Source of the DNA: Ruegeria lacuscaerulensis
Lineage (GTDB): Bacteria; Pseudomonadota; Alphaproteobacteria; Rhodobacterales; Rhodobacteraceae
Direction of reading: 5' to 3'
Assembly (NCBI RefSeq): GCF_013034685.1
Contig: NZ_WQGO01000004.1
Span: 62,001-126,000 of the forward strand
DNA: 64,000 nucleotides
The position numbers were made by a program, and so were the translations under genes. Positions 7,969 through 17,524 of this stretch are shown here, piece by piece. Within the stretch, counting starts at the first letter, position 1. The number at the start of each line of letters is the position of its first letter. The notes beneath the pieces were generated by a model. It had not been told where the DNA came from and ran no database searches. It saw only the letters and a list, made by a program, of their open reading frames with translations.

Positions 7969-9426
7969 ATGAACGTCATCCGCACCTCAATCGCCGCTAC
8001 CGCGATGGCCCTGTTGGTCTTGCCCGCCAGTGCGCAGGATGGGCAGGTCATCATTGCGGATGATGAGGTTGGCGGCGTCTACGAAGGCACTTTCCTGAAC
8101 GGGCTGCGGCACGGCATCGGTACTTATCGCCTGCCCGACGGCTTCGAATATGAGGGCGAGTGGTCTGAAGGCGAAATTCAAGGCCAGGGCATAGCCCGCT
8201 ATGCGAACGGGTCAATCTATGACGGCGCTTTCGCAAAGGGTCAGCCGGAAGGGCGCGGCCGGATCATCTATCCCGATGGCGGCAGCTACGAAGGCGAATG
8301 GTCTGATGGCACGATCAACGGGCAAGGCACTGCCACCTATGCCAATGGCGCGCGCTATGAAGGCGGGTTCAAACAGGCGCAGTACCACGGCAAAGGAACT
8401 CTGACCGACCCCAGCGGATATATCTATGAGGGCGACTGGGTTGAGGGCGCGAAACAGGGCAAAGCCAAGATCACCTCGACCCAGGGCAGCGTTTATGAAG
8501 GCGACATCGACAATGGCGTGCGCCATGGACAGGGTACGCTGACCGTGCCCGACGGCATGACCTATACCGGGGACTGGGTGCAGGATCGCATGACCGGCAA
8601 GGGGCGCATGGTACAGGCCAATGGGGACGTCTACGAAGGCGATCTTGTCGACGGGCGGCGTCAGGGCAAGGGCAAGGCCACCTACGCCAATGGTGCGACC
8701 TATGAGGGCGACTACACCGACGACCGCCGCCACGGCAAAGGCCGGTTCGTGGGCACGGACGGTTTTGAATATACCGGTGAATGGCAGGACGGGCAGATCG
8801 AAGGCTTTGGCGAGATGACCTATCCCGATGGCTCCACCTATGTTGGTGACTTCAGCGCCGACCTGCCCCATGGCAAGGGGCTGCACACCTACCCGGACGG
8901 CATCATATACGAGGGCGACTGGATCGCCGGTATTTTCGAAGGCTCCGGCAAGGCAACCTACCCCAACGGCGTCGTGTATTCGGGTCAGTTCAAAAACGGC
9001 CTCAGCCACGGCACTGGCGTTCTGACCTTCGCCAACGGCTATACCTACGAGGGCGATTGGGCCGAAGGTGCCCGCCACGGCAAAGGGCGCGCCAGCTTCC
9101 CGGATGGCACAGTGTATGAAGGCGAATTCGTCGATGGCGTCCGCGAAGGGCTCGGCACGATCACCACTCCGCGCGGGTTTACCTATACCGGCGATTGGGC
9201 AGGTGGCAAAATCAGCGGCACCGGGATCGCCACCTATGCCACAGGCGACGTCTATGAGGGTGGATTTGTGGACAACAAACGCCACGGCGACGGAACCATG
9301 CGCTATGCCAACGGACAAGAAGAATCAGGCGTGTGGGAAAACGGTGTCCTGCCGGGCAAATCAGCCGCCGAGCCCGAGGCTGCACCGGCCGAAGACACCA
9401 CATCAGACGCGCCTTCGGACGGCTAG
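7969..9426 (+). CDS. Secreted MORN-repeat protein
   Basis: A 485-residue protein with a Sec signal peptide (hydrophobic AATAMALLVLPASA, likely cut after ASA-Q near residue 23). Almost everything after it is MORN repeats. I count 18 repeats with a Y-x-G core (YEGEW, YDGAF, YTGDW and so on) plus a degenerate last one (ESGVW), each about 23 residues. Aromatic positions tend to alternate between W and F or another residue, suggesting a two-repeat, 46-residue unit. The C-terminal tail is Ala/Glu/Pro-rich and probably disordered. MORN repeats bind proteins or lipids; no enzyme domain is present. Its site should be the periplasm or outside. AGGA precedes the start, and the longer upstream frame lacks a signal peptide. 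Confidence 0.85.
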   Translation: MNVIRTSIAATAMALLVLPASAQDGQVIIADDEVGGVYEGTFLNGLRHGIGTYRLPDGFEYEGEWSEGEIQGQGIARYANGSIYDGAFAKGQPEGRGRIIYPDGGSYEGEWSDGTINGQGTATYANGARYEGGFKQAQYHGKGTLTDPSGYIYEGDWVEGAKQGKAKITSTQGSVYEGDIDNGVRHGQGTLTVPDGMTYTGDWVQDRMTGKGRMVQANGDVYEGDLVDGRRQGKGKATYANGATYEGDYTDDRRHGKGRFVGTDGFEYTGEWQDGQIEGFGEMTYPDGSTYVGDFSADLPHGKGLHTYPDGIIYEGDWIAGIFEGSGKATYPNGVVYSGQFKNGLSHGTGVLTFANGYTYEGDWAEGARHGKGRASFPDGTVYEGEFVDGVREGLGTITTPRGFTYTGDWAGGKISGTGIATYATGDVYEGGFVDNKRHGDGTMRYANGQEESGVWENGVLPGKSAAEPEAAPAEDTTSDAPSDG

Positions 9427-9428
9427 TT

Positions 9429-10094
9429 TCACCAAGGCACCGGCTGCCCGGCCCAATCGAAAAAACCACCTGTATCGTCCGGGGCCAGCGCCTCGATCAC
9501 TGACAGCAAATTCTGCGCGGCTTCGTCTGGTTCAACGGTCGCGTGGCGTCCTGCGTATTTTCGAGTGAACTCAGTGCGCACCGTGCCGGGATGCAGCGAA
9601 ACGCATACCGCCTGCTTGTGTGTCCGCGCCAGTTCGACCGCCGAGGTGTGAACGATCTGATTCACAGCAGCTTTGGCCGCGCGGTAGCTGATCCACCCGC
9701 CCAGACGGTTGTCGCCAATCGACCCGACCCGCGCCGACAGCACCGCCACGACGGCCCGCCGGTCCCGCGGCAACAACCGCGCAGCTTGTGCCAAAACCAA
9801 AGCTGGCCCCACCGCGTTCAAAGCAAACTGATCCATCATCGCCTTGGCTGACAAAGCGCGGATCGTCTTTTCCGGCTCAGCCCCGTTGATTTCAAGCGCA
9901 CCAGACGCAACGAAGATCAGGTCATAGGGTCCTCCAAGCGCTGCCAGAGCAGTACTGACGGTGTCTGGCTTGGTCAGGTCAAACCCAACCGAAGACCGGG
10001 ACAAACCTGTTACCGCGACCGATTGTTTCTCCAACCGCCTACAAAGCGCCGATCCGATCCCGCCCGACGCGCCAATGATGAGTGCTTTTTTCAT
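9429..10094 (-). CDS. SDR family oxidoreductase (CsgA-like)
   Basis: A 221-residue short-chain dehydrogenase. The cofactor motif GASGGIG is at residues 8-14 and the catalytic pair is Y137 and K141 in YRAAK, with the serine in VLSARVGSIG about 15 residues earlier. This makes it a complete classical SDR of minimal length, similar to C-signal (CsgA)-type members. NAD(P) is the likely cofactor; the substrate is not evident. It converges on the MORN gene with 2 bp between them, leaving no room for a terminator between the two. Confidence 0.85.
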   Translation of the reverse strand: MKKALIIGASGGIGSALCRRLEKQSVAVTGLSRSSVGFDLTKPDTVSTALAALGGPYDLIFVASGALEINGAEPEKTIRALSAKAMMDQFALNAVGPALVLAQAARLLPRDRRAVVAVLSARVGSIGDNRLGGWISYRAAKAAVNQIVHTSAVELARTHKQAVCVSLHPGTVRTEFTRKYAGRHATVEPDEAAQNLLSVIEALAPDDTGGFFDWAGQPVPW

Positions 10095-10214
10095 AGCCCA
10101 TCACCTAGCAGCCCAAGCGCTTACTTCAACGCATCGCAAAAAACGTCCCTGCGCGTGAAAGACCTGCAAATTCCGTCTTTTCATTCGCGTTCCGCTCTGT
10201 ATAACCTCAATCCC

Positions 10215-10301
10215 ATGATCAACCACGCAGATATCCTTGTTGCCGACACCGCCCTTCGCGGTGCGTGGCTGCGTGGCCTACTGATCCTAATCCGCCTCTG
10301 A
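10215..10301 (+). CDS. leuA leader peptide (28 aa)
   Basis: A 28-codon ORF ending 79 bases before leuA, too short for ordinary gene finders. Its last ten residues are LRGLLILIRL, with five leucines read by CTG, CTA, CTG, CTA and CTC, plus two isoleucines. CTA is uncommon in a G+C-rich genome, which would sensitise the ribosome to leucine supply. A possible -10, TATAAC, sits at 10200-10205, so the transcript would start only a few bases before the ATG. Leaderless leader peptides are known in alphaproteobacteria (trpL). The final codons run into the left arm of a perfect 10-bp hairpin, the classic attenuator arrangement. Confidence 0.72.
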   Translation: MINHADILVADTALRGAWLRGLLILIRL

Positions 10302-10346
10302 GCGTGCCATCCGGCGCGCCCGCTCAGAGGAGGACGCCCGCGCGCC
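10295..10346 (+). promoter_or_regulatory. Attenuator-like structure upstream of leuA
   Basis: CCTCTGAGCG (10295-10304), which includes the last leucine codon and stop of the leader peptide, pairs perfectly with CGCTCAGAGG (10321-10330). A second 7-bp pairing, GGCGCGC (10313-10319) with GCGCGCC (10340-10346), uses the loop of the first and would compete or form a pseudoknot. No T run follows, so control may be Rho-dependent or translational rather than simple intrinsic termination. Confidence 0.6.
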
Positions 10347-10380
10347 ATAGGCTTTAGGACAGAAGAAGAAAGAGATTCCC

Positions 10381-11949
10381 ATGACCAACGTGACCGACCA
10401 AGACCGCGTCTTGATCTTTGACACCACTTTGCGCGACGGCGAACAAAGCCCCGGCGCAACCATGACCCATAACGAAAAGCTCGAAATTGCCGAGCTGCTG
10501 GACGAAATGGGCGTCGACATCATCGAGGCCGGTTTCCCCATCGCCTCTGAGGGTGATTTCAAGGCCGTCAGCGAGATTGCCGAGCGGTCGAAAAACAGCC
10601 GCATCTGCGGTCTGGCCCGCGCCAATTTCGCAGACATTGACCGTTGCTGGGAGGCGGTGAAACATGCACGGCAAAACCGCATTCACACCTTCATCGGCAC
10701 CTCTCCGCTGCACCGCGCCATTCCGAACCTGACGATGGACGAGATGGCCGATAAAATCCACGAAACGGTTAGCCATGCGCGCAACCTGTGCGAAAACGTG
10801 CAGTGGTCGCCAATGGACGCAACACGGACCGAGTGGGACTATCTGTGCCGCGTGATCGAGATTGCGATCAAGGCGGGTGCGACCACGATCAACATTCCCG
10901 ACACGGTGGGTTACACCGCTCCGGTCGAAAGCGCCGACCTGATCAAACGCCTGATCGAGACCGTACCGGGCGCGGATGAAGTGATCTTCGCCACCCACTG
11001 CCACAACGACCTCGGCATGGCGACCGCAAACTCGCTGGCCGCCGTTGCGGGCGGAGCGCGTCAGATTGAATGCACCATCAATGGTCTGGGGGAACGCGCA
11101 GGCAACACCGCGCTGGAAGAGGTCGTCATGGCACTGCGCACCCGCAATGACATCATGCCTTGGCACACGGGTATCGACACCACCAAGATCATGCATATCT
11201 CGCGCCGTGTGGCGACGGTGTCGGGCTTCAACGTGCAGTTCAACAAGGCGATTGTCGGCAAGAACGCCTTTGCGCACGAAAGCGGCATCCATCAGGACGG
11301 GATGCTGAAGAACCGCGAAAACTTCGAGATCATGCGCCCCGAGGATATCGGCTTGTCTGGCACGTCTTTGCCCTTGGGCAAACACTCGGGCCGCGCGGCC
11401 TTGCGTGACAAGCTGGAAACGCTGGGTTTTGATGTGGGCGACAATCAGCTGAAAGACATCTTCGTTCGGTTCAAGGATCTGGCCGACCGCAAGAAAGAGG
11501 TCTTTGACGACGACCTCATCGCACTGATGACCATGGATGAGCATGACGACTATCTGCAACTGGTGTCGATGAAAGTGACTTGCGGCACCGGCGGTCAGGC
11601 AGAATCAACGGTCGAGCTTGAGATGGACGGCAAGGACATCATCGCTACTGAACACGGCGATGGACCGGTTGATGCGACCTTCAAGGCAATCCGTGCGATC
11701 TACCCCAACAAAGCGCATCTGCAACTGTACCAAGTACACGCTGTGACCGAAGGCACAGACGCCCAGGCCACAGTCTCGGTGCGGCTGGAAGAGGATGGCA
11801 TGATTGCAACCGGTCAATCGGCCAACACCGATACCGTCGTTGCCTCGGCTAAAGCCTATATCCACGCGCTGAACCGCCTGATCATGCGGCGCGAAAAGGC
11901 CGGACCGGGCGCGGATGCGCGTGAGATTAGCTATAAGGACCTGACCTGA
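10381..11949 (+). CDS. leuA: 2-isopropylmalate synthase
   Basis: A 522-residue enzyme that condenses acetyl-CoA with 2-oxoisovalerate in the first committed step of leucine synthesis. The catalytic barrel begins with FDTTLRDGEQSPG (residues 13-25), which carries the metal and substrate ligands R18 and D19. The divalent metal site is completed by HCHND at 206-210. The length matches the long bacterial form with the C-terminal leucine-binding regulatory domain (about residues 400-510), so feedback inhibition by leucine is expected. An A/G-rich run, AGAAGAAGAAAGAG, serves as ribosome-binding site. The upstream leader peptide adds transcriptional or translational control. Confidence 0.95.
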   Translation: MTNVTDQDRVLIFDTTLRDGEQSPGATMTHNEKLEIAELLDEMGVDIIEAGFPIASEGDFKAVSEIAERSKNSRICGLARANFADIDRCWEAVKHARQNRIHTFIGTSPLHRAIPNLTMDEMADKIHETVSHARNLCENVQWSPMDATRTEWDYLCRVIEIAIKAGATTINIPDTVGYTAPVESADLIKRLIETVPGADEVIFATHCHNDLGMATANSLAAVAGGARQIECTINGLGERAGNTALEEVVMALRTRNDIMPWHTGIDTTKIMHISRRVATVSGFNVQFNKAIVGKNAFAHESGIHQDGMLKNRENFEIMRPEDIGLSGTSLPLGKHSGRAALRDKLETLGFDVGDNQLKDIFVRFKDLADRKKEVFDDDLIALMTMDEHDDYLQLVSMKVTCGTGGQAESTVELEMDGKDIIATEHGDGPVDATFKAIRAIYPNKAHLQLYQVHAVTEGTDAQATVSVRLEEDGMIATGQSANTDTVVASAKAYIHALNRLIMRREKAGPGADAREISYKDLT

Positions 11950-11974
11950 GCGTCTGAAAGCGCAGAGGCTCCCG

Positions 11975-12052
11975 CCACCGCGGCGGCCCGGCTTCGCCGA
12001 TCCTTCTTGGGTTTTGGGCCCGGCAGCGCGCCGCAGGCGCGCTGCCGGGCCC
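11975..12052. repeat. REP-like palindromic element between leuA and rlmJ
   Basis: A perfect 17-bp inverted repeat, 12016-12032 with 12036-12052, closes on a 3-base GCA loop; each arm is G+C-rich (GGGCCCGGCAGCGCGCC). It is preceded by a smaller imperfect palindrome near 11976-11989 (GCCACCGCGGCGGC). It lies between the convergent genes leuA and rlmJ and may stop transcription from both sides, but neither side has a T run after the stem. The form resembles dispersed extragenic palindromes. Copy number cannot be judged from this window. Confidence 0.6.
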
Positions 12053-12102
12053 AACTCGATTGACGGCATCTTTGATGCTGGCAATCGGGGCGGGAGAGCT
12101 TC

Positions 12103-12888
12103 CTACAACCGCTCAAACAAGGTGGAGAGGCGCGCAAATTCGCCCTGAATGCCAAACGGTGCGTTCACAATGAACATTCCCGACCCGATCATACGGTGCC
12201 CCTCGCGCGCGGCTGGAAAGCGCACCTCGTGGCATTCCGCTTTGGTCAGAGTTTGAGCCCGCAGCGCCTCGATCATGGGCTTGTGTCGTCCATCGGTCAG
12301 GATCGGATACCACAACGCGATGACCCCAACATTCCACTTCCGGTGCACCTTGGAAATGAATCCCGGCAGGCGGTCATATTCGGATTTCACTTCATAGCTT
12401 GGGTCGATCAGCATCAATCCCCGCCGAGGGGTAGGCGGCAGCAAGGAATGTGCCAGCGCATAGCCGTCCTGCTTGTAGACCTTCGCTCCGAACCGCGAAA
12501 CGGCCAGTGAGAGCGCCTCATATTCCTGCGGATGCAGCTCAGCCAGATGCAAACTGTCCTGATCACGCAGCAAATTGCCCGCAATCAGGGGCGATCCGGC
12601 ATATGCTTGCGTCCCGTGCGTCGCCTGAACGCTGGCCAACGCCTTCGACAAAGGATGATCGGCACCAAACCACCCGTCACGCCGCGCGCGCTCAATTCCT
12701 GCCGCGGCCTCACCGGTGCGGACCGCTTCAGCAGCGTCCAGCTTGTACAAGCCCCGCCCCGAATGGGTCTCGACATAGGTCAGGGGTTTGTCCTTACGCG
12801 CCAGATAGTCCAGCATCCACGCCAGCAAAGCGTGCTTTTGCACGTCAGCCAGATTTCCAGCATGGTAAATATGTTGATATGAGAGCAT
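12103..12888 (-). CDS. rlmJ: 23S rRNA (adenine(2030)-N6)-methyltransferase RlmJ
   Basis: A 261-residue protein of the RlmJ/ComJ family. It begins MLSYQHIYHAGNLADVQKH, the family's typical start with the helical insert, and has the N6-methyltransferase motif DPSYE around residue 165 (a DPPY equivalent). The enzyme methylates A2030 of 23S rRNA using S-adenosylmethionine. The frame is open for 8 codons upstream (MIGTLEGN), but the ATG at 12888 matches the family start. It converges on leuA and is divergent from mreB. Some bacteria need RlmJ homologues to use DNA as a nutrient; that role is not shown here. Confidence 0.92.
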   Translation of the reverse strand: MLSYQHIYHAGNLADVQKHALLAWMLDYLARKDKPLTYVETHSGRGLYKLDAAEAVRTGEAAAGIERARRDGWFGADHPLSKALASVQATHGTQAYAGSPLIAGNLLRDQDSLHLAELHPQEYEALSLAVSRFGAKVYKQDGYALAHSLLPPTPRRGLMLIDPSYEVKSEYDRLPGFISKVHRKWNVGVIALWYPILTDGRHKPMIEALRAQTLTKAECHEVRFPAAREGHRMIGSGMFIVNAPFGIQGEFARLSTLFERL

Positions 12889-12949
12889 GTTGCCTTCTAA
12901 AGTCCCTATCAATAAGGCGGAAAGGTGCTGATTGACGCGGAATCAGCCC

Positions 12950-14090
<1,141 letters not shown>

Positions 14091-14146
14091 GGCGCGCACC
14101 CTTTCGGGGTGAAAACTCGGGCAAGAGCAGCACGGGAAGGTAACCT

Positions 14147-15049
14147 GTGGCAAACGACCGATCACAGCGCGATGAATACACCGCCCCTCTGCGCCGCCTG
14201 CTGTTGGGGATCGTGGTGCTTTGCCTGCTGGGAATCTTTCTGGTCTGGCGCATTGACAGCCCTCGGGTCGAGCGGTTTCGGGCGCAGGTGGTGGACCGCG
14301 TGGTGCCGTCGATGGAATGGGCGATGGTGCCAGTCACCGCAGTTGTAAACCTTGTCCGCGATTTCCAAAGCTATCAGCGGCTGAGCGCACAAAACCAAGA
14401 GCTGCGCAGCGAATTGCGCCTGATGCGGGCCTGGAAAGAGGCCGCGCTGCAGCTTGAACAGGAAAACGCGCGCCTGCTGGACCTTAACAACGTGCGGCTG
14501 GACCCGCGCCTGACCTATATAACCGGGGTTGTGATGGCCGATAGCGGCTCGCCCTTCCGGCAATCGGTGTTGCTGAATGTGGGCGAACGGGACGGCATCA
14601 TGGATGGCTGGGCCACGATGGACGGGATCGGCGTCGTCGGGCGAATTTCCGGCGTCGGCCCCGATACTGCGCGAGTCATTCTACTGACTGATGCGTCCAG
14701 CGCCATTCCAGCAACGATCCAGCCTTCGGGTCAAACCGCGCTGATCACCGGCGACAATACGCCTTCGCCTGCTGTGGAATTCCTGGAAAACCGCGAGCTT
14801 GTGCGACCGGGTGATCGGGTCGTGACATCGGGCGATGGCGGCGTGTTTCCTGGCGGCCTGCTGATCGGACAGATCGCCGCCGACCCCGGTGGGCGCCTAC
14901 GTGTGCGCCTGTCGGCCGATTTCGAACGACTGGAATTTTTGCGCGTGCTGCGCTTCCATTCGGCTCCACGTATCGAAGATTCCGGCGATGTCGTCGGCCC
15001 CAGACGCCCCGAAGCCGCCCTGACCCCATCGGAGGTCGGCGATGGATAG
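14147..15049 (+). CDS. mreC: rod shape-determining protein MreC
   Basis: A 300-residue protein with a cytoplasmic N-terminus, one membrane helix (LLLGIVVLCLLGIFLVW near residues 22-38), a periplasmic coiled coil rich in Glu and Leu (about residues 75-110) and the two-barrel beta domain that follows. MreC links MreB to the periplasmic wall-synthesis enzymes. Translation starts at GTG (14147) behind GGGAAGG. The C-terminal tail is acidic and short. It follows mreB after 56 bp and overlaps mreD by 8 bp, so the two are probably translationally coupled. Confidence 0.93.
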   Translation: MANDRSQRDEYTAPLRRLLLGIVVLCLLGIFLVWRIDSPRVERFRAQVVDRVVPSMEWAMVPVTAVVNLVRDFQSYQRLSAQNQELRSELRLMRAWKEAALQLEQENARLLDLNNVRLDPRLTYITGVVMADSGSPFRQSVLLNVGERDGIMDGWATMDGIGVVGRISGVGPDTARVILLTDASSAIPATIQPSGQTALITGDNTPSPAVEFLENRELVRPGDRVVTSGDGGVFPGGLLIGQIAADPGGRLRVRLSADFERLEFLRVLRFHSAPRIEDSGDVVGPRRPEAALTPSEVGDG

Positions 15050-15578
15050 TCAGACTTCGCAGCTTTGGGCCAAACGCGGCTTGTATCTGTTTCTGGCCCT
15101 TCTGATCCTGTTTTTTCATCTGCTGCCACTGAACGCGCGGCCAGATCGCTGGCCCTTTCCTGATCTGATCATTGCGCTGACATTTGCCTGGGTGTTGCGG
15201 CGTCCCGAGTTTGTGCCCATCCCTCTGATCGCGGTGGTGATGTTGCTGGCCGATCTGCTGCTGCAACGTCCTCCGGGTCTGCTGGCCGCGCTGGTTGTGA
15301 TGGGCGCGTCCTACTTGCGCAACGCAGCACCCGGCTTACGTGACGCCGGGTTCATGGGCGAATGGACCAGCGCCGCCGTTGTCATCACGGCTGTTTTTGC
15401 CCTCAACCGCGTCATTCTTGCTATTCTGTCCGTGCAACAGGCAGCATTGGGTCCGGTCGTGATACAAGTGGTTCTGACGATTGCGGTTTATCCGCTGATT
15501 GTTCTGCTCAGCCAGAGCGGATTCGGCGTGCGGCGGGTTTCGACCTCGGAGTCCGGCGCAGTAGGAGCCCGCCCATGA
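15042..15578 (+). CDS. mreD: rod shape-determining protein MreD
   Basis: A 178-residue integral membrane protein with about five hydrophobic helices and few conserved residues, as expected of MreD. Its identity comes mainly from position: it overlaps mreC by 8 bp and the PBP2 gene by 4 bp (ATGA) within an unbroken mreBCD-mrdA-rodA series. MreD is part of the rod complex and binds MreC. The start at 15042 lies inside the mreC end, so expression is probably coupled to mreC translation. Confidence 0.88.
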   Translation: MDSQTSQLWAKRGLYLFLALLILFFHLLPLNARPDRWPFPDLIIALTFAWVLRRPEFVPIPLIAVVMLLADLLLQRPPGLLAALVVMGASYLRNAAPGLRDAGFMGEWTSAAVVITAVFALNRVILAILSVQQAALGPVVIQVVLTIAVYPLIVLLSQSGFGVRRVSTSESGAVGARP

Positions 15579-17524
15579 AGCCACGCAAACAGAAATCGCA
15601 GGGTTTGGCCTATAAAAGACTGCCCCGTCGCGCATTTGTTCTTGGCGGATTGCAGGCCGTGTTTATTGGCGGTCTGGCCGCACGGATGCGGTATATGCAG
15701 GTGGATCAAGCGGATGAATACCGCCTGCTGGCTGAAGAAAACCGCATCAACATCCGCCTGATCCCACCGACACGCGGTCGGATTTACGACCGCAACGGGC
15801 AGATCATCGGGCAGAACTCACCCTCTTACCGGATCGTGATGGTGCGCGAGGATGCGGGCGACGTAGACGCCGTTATCGCCAGACTGTCTGACCTGATCCC
15901 GCTGACCGATGATGAGATCGAGCGCGCCAAGACCGAGATGCGCCGCTCGGCCCCGTTCCTGCCGGTCACGCTGGCCGATCAGGTCACGTGGGAAGATATC
16001 TCGAAAGTCGCCGTCAACGCCCCCGCCCTGCCCGGTGTCACGCCCGAGGTCGGCATGACACGGCAATATCCCAGATACGAAGATTTCGCCCATGTCGTTG
16101 GCTATGTCGGCCCGGTCAGCGACTATGACCTCAGCCAGATCGAAGACCCCGAACCCGTGCTGCGCATACCTCGGTTCCAGATCGGCAAGGTCGGGCTAGA
16201 GGCCAAACAGGAAATCAGCCTGCGGGGTAAGGCCGGGGCCAAACGAGTCGAGGTCAACGCCACTGGCCGCGTCATGCGCGAGCTTGACCGGCAGGAAGGT
16301 ACCGCCGGGGCCGATCTGCAACTGTCTGTCGATGCCGATCTGCAGCAATACGCGCAGGCACGTCTGGCGGGCGAAAGCGCCGCTGCGGTCGTGATCGACT
16401 GCGAAACCGGCGATATCCGGGCGATAAGTTCAGCCCCCAGTTTTGATCCCAACCTGTTCGTGCGCGGCATCTCGGTCGCGGATTACCGGACCCTGACGCA
16501 GGACAATTACCGCCCGCTGGCCAACAAGACCGTGCAGGGCACCTACCCGCCGGGATCGACCTTCAAGATGATCACCGCCATGGCCGCGTTGGAGGCCGGA
16601 GTGATCGGACCATCGAACACTGTCTATTGCCCTGGCCACCTGAAGGTTGGCAGCCGCCGGTTCCATTGCTGGAAACGCGGCGGGCATGGCACAGTCGATC
16701 TGGAAACCTCGCTCAAACGCAGTTGCGATGTCTATTACTATGACGTGGCCCTGCGCACGGGGATCGACAAAATCTCGGACATGGCACGGACTTTTGGGCT
16801 GGGCATCAAGCATGACATACCGATGTCCGCCGTGGCCGCCGGGCTGGCGCCCAATCAAGACTGGAAGCGGCGTGTGCATGGGCAGGAATGGCTGGTGGGT
16901 GACACGGCCAATGCCTCGATCGGTCAAGGGTTCATGCTGGCCTCGCCGCTGCAACTGGCCGTGATGACCGCACGGATTGCGACCGGGCGATCTGTCTCGC
17001 CGCGTCTTGTTCGGTCGATGAACGGGGTCGAGCAACCCTCGGGCGCAGGTGAGCCGCTGGACGTCAACCCGCGTAATCTGGAACAAGTTCGGCAGGCGAT
17101 GTGGACGGTATCGAATGACCGGCGCGGTACAGCTTATCGCAGCCGCATCATAGCCGATGATTTCCGAATGGCGGGCAAAACCGGCACCAGCCAGGTGCGC
17201 AACATCACTAAGGCCGAACGTGCCGCCGGCGTCATCCGCAACGAAGACCTGCCGTGGGAGCGCCGAGACCATGCTCTGTTTGTCAGCTTCGCGCCCTATG
17301 ACAAGCCGAAATACGCGATTGCCGTGGTGGTAGAACATGGCGGAGGTGGGTCGAAAGCCGCAGCCCCTGTGGCGCGGGACATCATGTTACAGGCGCTCTA
17401 TAATGGAACGCCGCCATTGGACGCCTATCCGGTTGCCGACCGCGACCGGATCAAGGAACTGCAAAAGAAGCTTGAAGGCGATCGCCGTCCCAAAGCGCGC
17501 CCTTCCGAAAAGGACCGCGCATGA
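15575..17524 (+). CDS. mrdA: penicillin-binding protein 2 (peptidoglycan DD-transpeptidase)
   Basis: A 649-residue class B penicillin-binding protein, the elongation transpeptidase. After one N-terminal membrane helix (about residues 20-37) comes the PBP dimerisation domain, which includes PTRGRIYDRNG at 65-75. The transpeptidase domain has all three active-site motifs: STFK at 328-331 (SxxK), SCD at 383-385 (the SxN position, in the S-x-D form found in PBP2 proteins) and KTGT at 535-538. I chose ATG at 15575, which overlaps the mreD stop and follows TAGGAG, instead of the much longer open frame. It acts with RodA, encoded next. Confidence 0.96.
   Translation: MKPRKQKSQGLAYKRLPRRAFVLGGLQAVFIGGLAARMRYMQVDQADEYRLLAEENRINIRLIPPTRGRIYDRNGQIIGQNSPSYRIVMVREDAGDVDAVIARLSDLIPLTDDEIERAKTEMRRSAPFLPVTLADQVTWEDISKVAVNAPALPGVTPEVGMTRQYPRYEDFAHVVGYVGPVSDYDLSQIEDPEPVLRIPRFQIGKVGLEAKQEISLRGKAGAKRVEVNATGRVMRELDRQEGTAGADLQLSVDADLQQYAQARLAGESAAAVVIDCETGDIRAISSAPSFDPNLFVRGISVADYRTLTQDNYRPLANKTVQGTYPPGSTFKMITAMAALEAGVIGPSNTVYCPGHLKVGSRRFHCWKRGGHGTVDLETSLKRSCDVYYYDVALRTGIDKISDMARTFGLGIKHDIPMSAVAAGLAPNQDWKRRVHGQEWLVGDTANASIGQGFMLASPLQLAVMTARIATGRSVSPRLVRSMNGVEQPSGAGEPLDVNPRNLEQVRQAMWTVSNDRRGTAYRSRIIADDFRMAGKTGTSQVRNITKAERAAGVIRNEDLPWERRDHALFVSFAPYDKPKYAIAVVVEHGGGGSKAAAPVARDIMLQALYNGTPPLDAYPVADRDRIKELQKKLEGDRRPKARPSEKDRA

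Noticed and set aside
7969-9426. Regular 69-base periodicity suggesting a CRISPR or other DNA repeat
   Set aside because: The repeats are coding MORN units with diverged codons, not identical DNA repeats with spacers.
10354-11559. A 401-codon open frame on the minus strand
   Set aside because: It is antisense to leuA, and its composition is that of a shadow frame.
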